Source: Manihot esculenta (taxonomy: Eukaryota; Streptophyta; Magnoliopsida; Malpighiales; Euphorbiaceae). Taken from it: 64,000 nt of DNA. The notes beneath the pieces were generated by a model. The model had not been told where the DNA came from. It worked only from the letters and a program-made list of their open reading frames with translations, and ran no database searches. The stretch covers positions 32,659,691 through 32,723,690 of the forward strand of contig NC_035161.2 of assembly GCF_001659605.2 (NCBI RefSeq), read 5' to 3'. Positions 35,189 to 44,770 of this stretch are shown here, piece by piece (the stretch's first letter is position 1; the number at the start of each line of letters is the position of its first letter). Position numbers and translations under genes: made by a program.

Positions 35189-36120
35189 ACCCCTCACATA
35201 TATATATATAAATATATATCATTTAAAATAAAATATTATCTTTAATTTTTTTTTATTAATACATATTATATTATATTTTTAAGGTCCAAAGCTAAATATA
35301 AAGAGTTTACATTATAAAAATAAATTTTATTGAATATAATGTTTGAGAAATAGAGATTGTTTATTATTAAAATATTTTGCGAAATAAAAATTAGTAAATC
35401 TTAATTATAAAATTATTTAAAAGATAATTAATATAAAATTAAATTAAATTTTACATTTTAAATTATATTATATTAAATAGAAAATTATTTTCTAAATAGA
35501 TTATAAGTGGAATTTATTTCTAAAAGAATTTCACTAAAATTTATATTTAATAAGTTCTAAATGAATTCAAAATTTTATCTGTATATATTTGTCAAAATAA
35601 ATACAGATATGAAGAAAAAACAACCATATAACTAATACGTACCATGACTATTACTACTAAAAAATAAGATAACCCAGCAACAATTAGAGTGGCAGTTCCG
35701 TGATTTTATATAATTAAGTGGCTATTTTACATACTTGCCATGATATTTAGTCAGAAGGGTGACGTGTCAAACATGGCGAGGCCAAGGCACGGCATCGCAT
35801 CGCATGGCCTCTCCCGGTTCATGTCTCCACCCTACGGCCCTACCTGCGTCCTTCACGAAAACAAACACACCATCCTCTAATCACTACCGTCTATTTTGTC
35901 CACGTCACCGATTCCCATCCTACTCAATCCAACGGTCCTTATTCCTCCAGTAATTAACCATCACACCCTTGATCCCTAAGCGCCCTAACCTCAGCCCAGC
36001 CCAGCCAGTCTCCCGAACCACGAGCCCAAATTTTTATCCACGGGTCACCCGATCTTAGCCAATAGAAACTCAGAATAAAGACAGACGTCTGTGAAGAGCT
36101 CGGTCGTCTTTTTACTTCAA
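35189..36120. other. Spacer and upstream region of the ANP32-like gene
   Basis: The left part is AT-rich. From 35755 it turns GC-richer, with TGACGTGTC at about 35760 and many short C-rich words, which looks like promoter DNA of the gene to the right. No gene is seen. Confidence 0.5.
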
Positions 36121-36179
36121 GCAAATTTGCCACTACGAGAGGGAGAGGCCGTGTATCTGAAAGGGAAGGAAAAAGTAAT

Positions 36180-36245
36180 TAGGGTTTAAACGGTTCAAAC
36201 AGATAGCTATTTACTCTTGTTTTAATCCTAAATTTAGGGTTAGGG
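36180..36245 (+). promoter_or_regulatory. Telo-box motifs in the ANP32-like leader or promoter
   Basis: TAGGGTTT at 36180-36187 and TTTAGGGTTAGGG at 36233-36245. Telo-boxes near the transcription start are typical of plant genes active in dividing cells. Confidence 0.6.
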
Positions 36246-36456
36246 TTATTGGGAGCTTCACGAATTTCATTTTCTTCTACTTGCTCAGCTTGGTTATGTA
36301 AATTTTCGTCTGTTTTGCGTTTTAAGTGTGCAGATTAATTTCTTATTAATGTTATGCTTTGAATCTTTCGATAGAGAAAGATATATTGGAGAAAGATACA
36401 TATTTTATAGGTATAGAGCAGTTTAATTGTGTATAGGAGAGAGGGTTTCGTGTTTG

Positions 36457-39106
36457 ATGGATGAGATCTGGGAGCGGGCAGTGGAGACAGCTTTAGACGG
36501 CCAAACGGACCACGCGGCGGCTCGAACGCTGACCCTAGACGGCGTGGTGAAGTGCGTGCATGGTCGGCTTCCTCCACCGAGCCTTTTGGAGAAGTTCGAG
36601 AATCTCCTGCAACTTTCAATCGCCAATATTGGAGTATCGTCGCTTGATCAGTTCCCTCGCCTTAGGAACCTTCAGAAGCTTATACTTTCTGACAATCGCA
36701 TCTCTGGCGGACTTGAGTTCCTCGTCGATGCTGGACTGGACTCTCTTCGGGACCTCGACTTGTCCAACAATCGTATCCAATATATCGAAGATCTTGCTCC
36801 ACTGGCTCAGTTAAAGCTCATTTCTCTTGATCTCTATGAGTGTCCGGTCACTAGGGTGAAGGATTATCGATCTAGGGTTTTTGGATTGATCAAATCGCTG
36901 AAGTATTTGGATAAAATGGACCCAGAGGGGAATGAGAGACCTGAATCTGATGAGGAGGACGAAGAAGAGGATGACGAGGATGATCCTGGAAGTGGCGAGA
37001 TTGATGGAGAGGAAAGGCCTTATAGGTTGAATAATGGGCATAGTGAAGGGGTTGAAGGTATTGTTGATGTCGATGAGGATGAAGAAAGTGATGCAGATGA
37101 GGAGGAGACGGAGACTGCAAGGCGGATTAACGGCCCAAACCAGAATGGATTTAGAGTAGCAGCTGTGGGGGGAAGAGATGATGTGGAGGAGGGCGATGAG
37201 GAGGAAGAAAATGAATCTGGAGAGGAAATTGATTATGAGGATGGCGATGATGATGATGATGATGATGATGTGGTGGAGGTGCATGAGATTGAGGATAGTG
37301 GTGATGAGGAGGATGGGGTTGAAGATGATGATGAAGATGAGGAGGATGAGGAGGAGGATGAGGAGGAGGAAGAGGAGGTGGACAACGACGAAGTGGATTT
37401 TGCAGAGCCAGAGAGTACAGGAAGGTTAGCGAGCACAGAAGGGGAGATCGATGGCCATGAGCAAGGAGAGGATGATGGAGAAGAGGATGATAATGGGGAG
37501 ACTGGGGAAGAAGAACAGGGTGTTGATGATGATGGAGAATTTGAAGAAGAAGAGGTGAGATCGTCTAGGATATAACTTGGTCCTTATTTTAGCTTAATTT
37601 GCTACGCATGTGCTTTTTAGTTGAATTAACTGAATGATAGCTTTTGTCCCTCAGAATTTTTGGTAGAAAGGGAGGGGGGGGGGGGGGAGTTAAGTTCCTA
37701 GCTGCTGTTTCACTTGCAGGCTCAAATTTGTTATTGCTGACTTGATTTATTTCGTGCTTTTGTGTCGATTTTTTCTGATTCTTTTGATTGATTCCTTGCA
37801 TATTCTTTGGCAAACATTACTACTGATTCTTAATTATCTTTTTGTAGTATTTTGCAGGTGCTTTTGCTTAGAACTCTGCTATTGTTTATTTATTAATTTA
37901 TTGCTACCTTATGTGGGAATATAGGTGCTGGATATTCTTTGTTTGATGCCATTGTTTGTTGTCTTGTTGGTAAATATGAAGTATTTGTTTAACTGGGCAA
38001 ATCCACGACATAGTCAATGTGGTTAAATGTTCTTCAAATAATAGAATTGTACCCTGTTGTTTTTTATGTGAAAGTATAGCCTTCTAGCACATGTAAGAGG
38101 ATAAGATGCAACTTTTTTGTTTTGTATCCAATGCTTTCAATTCTTCTATTTTCTAGGCATGAATGCATTTGAGAATTTTTTGATTTATTTATTTATTCTC
38201 CATAATTCCTGTAGTGATATGATAACTAGTAAGTAAATCCTTGGAGAGTTGGCTTCTTAGCTACATCTCCTTTTTTTATATTTTATTATTTCCTAAAATG
38301 TGGTTGTATGAAATGATATTTTCTGTTTGGTTTCAGTACAGTTGCACTTCTCTTTAATTTTGGTCTTATTAGCCACTGGATATATTGTTGATGCCTTACT
38401 TTTGCTTGCCTTGTGATTGCAAAATGTATTTTTGTCTATTAGCCTGCTCATCTGTTTTTGTTTTCAGTATGAAGTGTTTCTCATGGCCAGTTTCATGTAT
38501 AGAAATACAGTTGTATACCTGATTTTTTGTGTAATGGAGTAGTTTGTAGTTATTGACTCTACAATTATAGAAATATTTCATGTCATGTGTGATGTTTTGT
38601 TCATTTTTCAGTTAACATGAATTCACAATTTAGTAATATTTGATGGGTACAGAGCTTCTTAGTTTATTTGCAGATATTGTTATTATTATGTTCAAACTTC
38701 TTTGCTTTATAAAGCAATAATGTTTGGCATTTTTGTGTATTTGGTTAGTCTTTTTTGTGGTGGTGATCTATTTTTTTAACTTACTGGGATTCATGTCTTG
38801 CTAATTTTTGTGACATCCTTAACTGACTATGGTTTCTAACTATGATGGCAGGATGAAGAAGATTATGGTGCAGGATATTTGGTTCAACCAGTGGGGCAGG
38901 CTGAAGTGCATGATGCTGGAGGTAGTGACATGGAAGCAAATGAAGAAGATGATCACGAGGGGGAGGAAGAAGTTGAAGATGATGAAGTTCAGGTGTTGCC
39001 ATCATCCTCATCATCACACAATAAGAGGAAGAAAGATGAGGATTTGGATTTAGATGAAGATGATGATTTTGTTGAGTATAGCAAGTCATCAAAGAAGAAG
39101 CGTTAG
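36457..39106 (+). CDS. ANP32-like acidic leucine-rich nuclear phosphoprotein
   Basis: Two exons, 36457-37554 and 38852-39106, are separated by a 1297-bp GT-AG intron (phase 0) and encode 450 residues. Residues 1-170 form leucine-rich repeats (LRNLQKLILSDNRISGGLE, LDLSNNRIQYIEDL, then the LRR cap KLISLDLYECPVTRVKDYRSRVF and LKYLDKMD), the ANP32 signature. The rest is an extreme Asp/Glu-rich tail with runs of 8 or more Asp, continued in exon 2 after the splice. The protein ends with KRKK and KKKR clusters that can serve as nuclear import signals. ANP32 proteins act as histone chaperones and phosphatase inhibitors in animals; the plant role is less clear. A second ATG-free extension upstream is in frame but unlikely to be used. 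The low-complexity GAT/GAG repeats in exon 1 may vary in length. Confidence 0.92.
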
Positions 39107-40480
39107 CTGCTATCAATCTGTCGGGTAAAAAGGGAAAAAGAGAAAAAAAAAAAAAAAAGGTTTCTGTTATGGCTTGAAGCTTGGAAATAGAGGAAAACTT
39201 ATTAGATAGATTGTTTGAATAGGAGGGTAGGAGTGATTTTGGGAAGTGTTGGGTGGACAAATGTTGAGGGAAAGGGCATTGTATGTGTTGGGTGGAATGA
39301 TGTTAGTTCAAAAAGTCGTTAGCATCTTTGTCCCGCTAGCCTGTCTTATATAGCCGTTAGTGATGGTTAATTCAAAAGGCAGTTATGAGTTCACCGCCTA
39401 TTTTATACGCCCTCCTCTCGCGGCCCCTTCGCGTGTATGGTGTAAAGTCGAGCAATTGAAGGGACAAGAAGTGGGGTGGAAATTTTTTTTTAAAAAATAG
39501 CCTTTGGTTTTCTTCGAATCGGCCGAGCTGTTTTGAAAGTGGAAAGGGGGGAAAACTAGTAAAGGCTTGTTTTTTGTGGGGTTGGATCCAGTGAAGAGTT
39601 GAAGTGGGCTTCATGAACTTAGGCCTTTCAAGTGGAGTAACAAAAAAGTGGCTGGTTTCTTTTCTCCATTGAGCCGGAAGAGAAACCTCCCAAAAGTTTT
39701 GAGTCCACATGGGGTGGGGCCTCGTTTCTTCCAGTAATATAATTATTGTGAAATTTGATATAGATTGGGTTCCAGTGAAGGCTATCCCCACCTTTTCAAG
39801 CACCAAGTTGAAACAGTACTTTCAAATAGGGGAGAACGGTAATAACTCCATTTTAAATCCTTTTCACTGTTAAAATTTCTGTATTAGGAGCAGTAGGAAT
39901 TGGGATGGACACTTCAGTATATGTAAAAATTTTCCTTTTCATATTCAATTTTTAAAAGAATTTGAAAGGGAAAAAAATATATGTGGTTAGATATAGCTTT
40001 TTGTGTTTTTCACAAAAAAAAAAAAGATTTTAAGGTTCAAGAGAAATGAAAATTATATTTTTATCAAAAAAGATATAAATTATTTTTAAAGAAAATTAAT
40101 CTCATTTCCTGAATTTTAAAAAAATTATTAATTATAAAATTTTTTATATATAAATATGCTAACATTTTTATTTTTAATGTTGTAGATTGGAAAAAAAATG
40201 TTGTTCACATAAATTAAGAAACTCACAACTTGATTATAATGTTGTAATTTCATACAAAAAATGGTCGAATTATCTAAGTTATATTCAGGATTATTTTCAA
40301 ACTTGGATACCAAAAATTATTTGAAATGATCTGCAACGCATTTATATCAAATTTCAAAATTTATAATTTTTTTAAAAATGTTTTAAAATTGAAAATATTT
40401 ATTTCAAAAAGAAATGAAAATATTAAAAGCGCTGTACTAGTTAAAACTTTACTCGGCCAAATCTTGCAACTAAGAAAGAC
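39107..40480. other. Spacer downstream of the ANP32-like gene
   Basis: It holds the 3' untranslated region of the gene to the left and the AT-rich upstream region of the gene to the right. A 144-codon minus-strand frame at 39372-39806 has no recognisable motif and is not called as a gene. Confidence 0.55.
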
Positions 40481-40984
40481 ATGAGAAATATGTTGCTACT
40501 ATCACCGCCAGCAACAACCTCGCTATTCCCAACACGACATCGCAGTTTCAATGTGGCGAACGCCCAGACGAGGTTCCATCAGCGACTCCTGAAGGTCAGA
40601 AGCATGGCAGAGGAGAGCAGAGAAGAAGGAAACAAGGCGTTGGAGATCGCTGGAATCGGAGGTGGATTAATTGCAACACCAGTAATAGCGTGGTCTCTTT
40701 ACACGCTGAAGACGACAGGGTGTGGGCTTCCACCAGGACCTGGAGGGTCATTAGGAGCAGTGGAAGGGGTGAGTTACCTTATAGTTGTGGGGATTATAGG
40801 TTGGTCATTGTACACCAAAGCCAAAACTGGATCTGGTCTGCCCAACGGTCCATTTGGATTGCTGGGAGCTGTAGAAGGACTATCTTACTTGTCATTGCTT
40901 GCCATTTTGGTTGTGTTTGGATTGCAGTTCCTTGACAAAGGTTACATTCCAGGGCCTGTTCCTGGTGATCAGTGTTTCGGCTGA
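40481..40984 (+). CDS. Plastid-type membrane protein with duplicated 30-residue module
   Basis: A single exon encodes 167 residues. The first 40 are Ser/Thr/Arg-rich and almost free of acids, like a chloroplast transit peptide, and MAEESREEGNKALE follows. Then comes a direct duplication: WSLYTLKTTGCGLPPGPGG leading to LGAVEGVSYL, and WSLYTKAKTGSGLPNGPFG leading to LGAVEGLSYL, each beside a hydrophobic helix. A third helix (LLAILVVFGLQFL) and GYIPGPVPGDQCFG close the protein. I predict three membrane helices with Gly/Pro-rich loops, perhaps in thylakoid or envelope. The family is conserved in plants as I recall it but has no known function. One Arabidopsis relative, AT3G50685 from memory, bears a misleading receptor-like name. 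The frame is intact. Confidence 0.85.
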   Translation: MRNMLLLSPPATTSLFPTRHRSFNVANAQTRFHQRLLKVRSMAEESREEGNKALEIAGIGGGLIATPVIAWSLYTLKTTGCGLPPGPGGSLGAVEGVSYLIVVGIIGWSLYTKAKTGSGLPNGPFGLLGAVEGLSYLSLLAILVVFGLQFLDKGYIPGPVPGDQCFG

Positions 40985-41938
40985 GATTTCTTTGCGTATT
41001 GCAGATGGATAAGGTGGGCCATGCCACCATTATTATATATCTTCAATTTGTGGCCATGCTTTATCCTGTTTTCTCTTGTTCAATGTGTTCCTACTTTTCC
41101 AGGTTATATCCTGTCTTCGATTCTCAACTAGTCGAATGGATAACAATTTTTTTTTATTTAATTAAATAAATAAAATGTTAACAAATTAACCAATAATTTT
41201 AATAAAAAAAGTCCTAAAATGTTTTTAAAAATGTCTATTGAAATTTGGTAGAAACTTAAAATTGATTTTCCAACTTCGATTTCGTTAATAACTCTACGTA
41301 ATTTCATTTAAGTTGAATAAAAATTACCTAGTCATATAAATTTCAAAATAACCCTAGTTAATTGAATAAATTACTATTCAATTTTTGAAGTTAATAACAG
41401 AGCTAGTCGATCAATTATACATTCTTAAATCGAATTAATTTATTTCTGCATTTTCATATATGATTATAATATACATGAGTTTTATTGGTTGATAAAACTG
41501 TAATGAAATAGTACTAAATCTTTTATATAATTGTAAAATTTCAAATTTTAACTCCCATTTAAATTCAATGAAAATAAAATTCTAACGAATGTTCTGTGCA
41601 TTAAATTATTTTCAAATTGAATTTATTTAATTTGATTGAATTTTTAATTTTTTATAAAATGTTATTTTTTCATAGTTTAATATTTTTAAATACTTCATTT
41701 AATCAGAAAAAGTGTCGACTTAAATTATATTCTTTTATAAAACTAGTTTTACTTATTTTCTATTTAGCACTTAACTCTTTAAATTTCCATCCAATAGAAG
41801 ATTAAATCCTTTTAATAGAGATATGTAAAAAAATATGAGTTTTTTTTTTCATATAATTATATATTTATATATAGATTTTATTTAGTTCAATATTTTATTT
41901 TTTAAAAAGTCATTTAAAAAAAAAAACTTATTACGTCC
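40985..41938. other. AT-rich spacer
   Basis: It contains the 3' untranslated region of the gene to the left, then AT-rich DNA up to the inferred LTR boundary of element D. No gene is seen. Confidence 0.55.
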
Positions 41939-42433
41939 TGATGATCTGAGATCCAATAGAATAGGGTTTTACAAGGGTTTTGGTATTGAAAAATAAAACC
42001 TATCTTTCTGGGGAGGGGGTTCCCCTTTTATCCATTTCGCTATACTTGCTGGTGACGTGTAAAGGCCTCTCCATGATTGGGACACGCGTCTCTGACATAC
42101 AGATTCGGGCGTACGAGGGTATCAGTCGCCTGCTCCATGCGTAACGGCCTCTGATTCTCCTCGTGCGTACGCTCGAGCGGATTTGCTAGGCTGTCTGAGT
42201 ATGGCTCTGGATACTGGGCTGGGCCGAGAGTCGGGCCGGACGTTGAGCCTGAGAGGAGAGGGCCTGCTGGTCGCGGACTGAGCCGATCTGAGTGAAGAAG
42301 CTTGGTTGAGCCCGGCCTTGAAGGTTGAATGAGCCAGGCTTGATTTGCATATCGGGTGCGTGGGCCTCTACGTTATGGGCCTTTGGCTGTGGTAAAGCCC
42401 CTGATCCGGGCTGAAGAAATCCAGCGGTCATCA
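41939..42433 (-). repeat. Candidate 3' LTR of element D
   Basis: 495 bp running from TGATGATCTGAG to GCGGTCATCA on the plus strand, so both ends carry TGATGA/TCATCA. A purine tract on the minus strand abuts it at 42434. A minus-strand TATA-like GATAAAAG lies at 42025-42032. The partner LTR is outside the window, so the call rests on these end features only. Confidence 0.6.
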
Positions 42434-42454
42434 ATTGCCCCTTCACCTTCTCGG
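42434..42454 (-). other. Polypurine tract of element D
   Basis: Minus strand GAGAAGGTGAAGGGGCAAT leads directly into TGATGACCGC, the inferred LTR start. A second, slightly different copy lies at 44520-44545 (GAGAAGGTAAAGGGGCAAA). Confidence 0.6.
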
Positions 42455-42759
42455 TAGTTATTGCTCCCACTGCCGAGGGGGTGAATATCAAGAACCATTA
42501 TGACCGCGCTTGTTCGTGTTCAGGTGCCTTAATAACATCCTTTCATCTTTCTGTCGTTGTGCAGTTTCCGAATCCTATCTGCTCTTTCCCCTTTCTGGCT
42601 TTTCTCCATTCTTCGTGTTCTTTGCTGTCTTTGCTTTCCTGTCATCATTATCTGGACATGTCCTTTCTTTCCTTTTCCATGAATATCTTTTAAAATTCTG
42701 ACACCGTTAGCTTAAAGTCTAGCATAGCTCTGCCCCGTGCTAAGGCCTCAGGCTCCGGG

Positions 42760-42767
42760 TATATATC
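42760..42767 (+). promoter_or_regulatory. TATA-like box of the small antisense cassette
   Basis: TATATATC follows GCTCCGGG, with a pyrimidine-rich leader and a 5' intron (GTGAGC at 42912 to TTTGCAG at 43023) before the ATG at 43038. Confidence 0.45.
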
Positions 42768-43037
42768 AACGCTAACTTTTCTTCATTCTCAAATCCTCTG
42801 CTGGAACAAGAGGTTCTTCCTTTTCGTTTCTCTGTTTGCTTTTTTCTCCAGCGAGATTGTTCTGTTTTATCTGCAAAGGATCCATTTGACGCCTTCTTCG
42901 AACGGAATGAGGTGAGCTTGAGTTTGTATTGCTTTGTTGCCCCAGAGGTTTGTTTTAATCTTGCTTTTATCATCTTGATGGAGAATTGTTTCTGACTTGT
43001 CTCTGTTTTGAAACTTTTTGCAGTACCTGAGATAAGA

Positions 43038-43505
43038 ATGGGTCAGTTCAAAATTCTTAAAAATTTGATGTTACCTCTAAGGAGTCTGGACGGTGCTTTG
43101 GAGATCCTTCTGGTAGGGCGGCCGATGGGTGGGACTATTCGGCAAGCTGCTGAGACTGCTTTACCCAGGTCGTCTGGCCGGCCTCCTCCTCTGCTTGTTG
43201 TTCGGGCTCCAAAGAGGTTCTGGGCTGTTGGGGAGTTTGCTCTAACTTTGCCTTCCCTCAAGAGGGAGAAAGAAATTTCTCCGATGCCCCTGTTATCTTC
43301 TTTTGATATAAATGGAAGTGGCGAGAAAGATCAGCTTATTGTTTCCTTCAGTGTGGGGTGCTTACGTTATGAGGGACTGAGATCAGCTGCACTCAGTCAA
43401 GTCTCCAGCGATTTCTTCGAATGTATGCTTTGTGATCTCTTCGGTGCCGTAACTCGAAGACTTATGTTTTTCATGTGTGGTGTACGGCCGACATATAATA
43501 TCTGA
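43038..43505 (+). CDS. Hypothetical 155-residue ORF, antisense inside element D
   Basis: It starts MGQFKILKNL and ends GVRPTYNI. It follows a TATA-like box and a probable leader intron of 112 bp, and a TTTTAATGAAAT polyadenylation-like word lies near 43805. It is opposite in direction to gag-pol of element D, next to the 3' LTR. I do not recognise any domain. The upstream 110 bp resemble those of the large antisense ORF, so the two may be related cassettes or this one may be decayed. The next frame downstream (43508-43708) may be a continuation after a frameshift. Confidence 0.4.
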   Translation: MGQFKILKNLMLPLRSLDGALEILLVGRPMGGTIRQAAETALPRSSGRPPPLLVVRAPKRFWAVGEFALTLPSLKREKEISPMPLLSSFDINGSGEKDQLIVSFSVGCLRYEGLRSAALSQVSSDFFECMLCDLFGAVTRRLMFFMCGVRPTYNI

Positions 43506-43974
43506 GCTTGTCCGAATGTACCGTGCATCACACTTGGGTAACCGAACGTTTGCCTAGGGGAACAGTGAGAAATGCTTATGGGAATCAACTTGTTCAGTTC
43601 CCCTATAATAACGAGACAGAGCTCAGCCGACCTGTAGAGCTCGCTTTCCGTACTAGGATAGTCCCCGGAATTAAGACTAAGATAGTAGAGCAGATGTCAG
43701 TGATGTAAACGTAGATGATGATGTATGTGGTTATGTAAATCCTTTAAGGATAGTCTTTCATCCCGTAGTGCAGGCCTTTGTAACGTGCTGTAATGTACTT
43801 TTCTTTTAATGAAATTCTTGTTTTTTACTCATACTTGTTCTTTCTCTGTCATGGATGAAGTACTGATACTGCTTTTCTTCGTAGCTTTAGCCAACTAAAT
43901 TTTGTTTCGTTTTTTCCGAGCTGAACTGATCATATTTCGTGAACTCTTGCTTTTAGTCGATGAGCCGAGCTCCG

Positions 43975-44150
43975 GGCCTACTTAACCAACTGGACGGTCG
44001 GTTTACTTTTCCGAGCTTGACTAACCGACCTGTGAGCTCGGTCTTTACTTGATGGATTGAGCTTTGAGCCTCCTTTAGTCGACCGAGCTCTCAAGTTATG
44101 TTTTTCGAGCTGGACTAATCCGACCTGTGAGCTCGGTCTTTAATCCTTGA
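43975..44150 (+). repeat. GAGCTCGG-rich spacer repeats in element D
   Basis: CCGACCTGTGAGCTCGGTCTT occurs at about 44029 and 44117 with related words between. Similar TATCCGAGCTGGGAGCTCG units occur twice at 48241-48300, past the large antisense ORF. Confidence 0.6.
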
Positions 44151-44469
44151 GTTGATTTCTGAGCTCTCAGCTCTGTATGATTCCGAGGTGCCCTTATCGC
44201 CTCTTTCCGATCTCGCAGCCTTTGTTCAATAACGATAAGTCAAATCTTATAACTTTTTAAGCGATGAGCAAGTCTGACCTTTATCATGCTCCCATTTGCT
44301 TGTACTTTTGAGTCTTTTCATGACTTGCCCCTCTGTTTCCTTGGTATTTACCATGGAGGTGGTGAAGTGGTAAATTTTGCAGGTTGAGTTGTTCTTGCGG
44401 GCTAGGTTGCTCTGACTGGCGAGTTGGGCTTGTATTATGTAGGTGACGAATGGGCTTTTGATTGATGGG

Positions 44470-44610
44470 CTGTAATCACGGATCTGGCCCTTGACGGATG
44501 TGGAGAAGCCCAGCGGTCATCTTTTTGCCCCTTTACCTTCTCACCAGTTATTTATCTAACCGTTGAGAGGGTAAACTTCGAGAGTAATTAATGATCACGC
44601 TGCTCTAAGA
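44470..44610 (+). repeat. Second copy of the LTR-end/purine-tract region
   Basis: It resembles 42395-42520: AGCCCAGCGGTCATC, then a pyrimidine tract GCCCC-TT-ACCTTCTC, then AGTTATT and GAGGGGGTGAA-like words. The duplication places the same head sequence before both antisense cassettes. Confidence 0.6.
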
Positions 44611-44770
44611 CAAAACTTGTTCAGATCAACGTTTCGTCTCATTATTTCCTTTCATCTCGAATTCCTTCTGTCTTCTGAAGAAACTACCTCTTTTCTGCTC
44701 TCTGTCTTCCTGCAACTCCTTCTGCATTTTTCACCCCATTGTGTTCTCAGGTACGCTTCCTTGTTCTTCC

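Noticed and set aside
36811..37436. Minus- and plus-strand frames rich in Ile/His, Ser or Met across the acidic tract
   Set aside because: They are out-of-frame readings of the GAT/GAG-rich repeat that encodes the Asp/Glu tail of the ANP32-like protein.
39372..39806. 144-codon minus-strand frame beside the ANP32-like gene
   Set aside because: No domain, no splice partner, low-complexity composition, and it overlaps the probable 3' flank of a supported gene.
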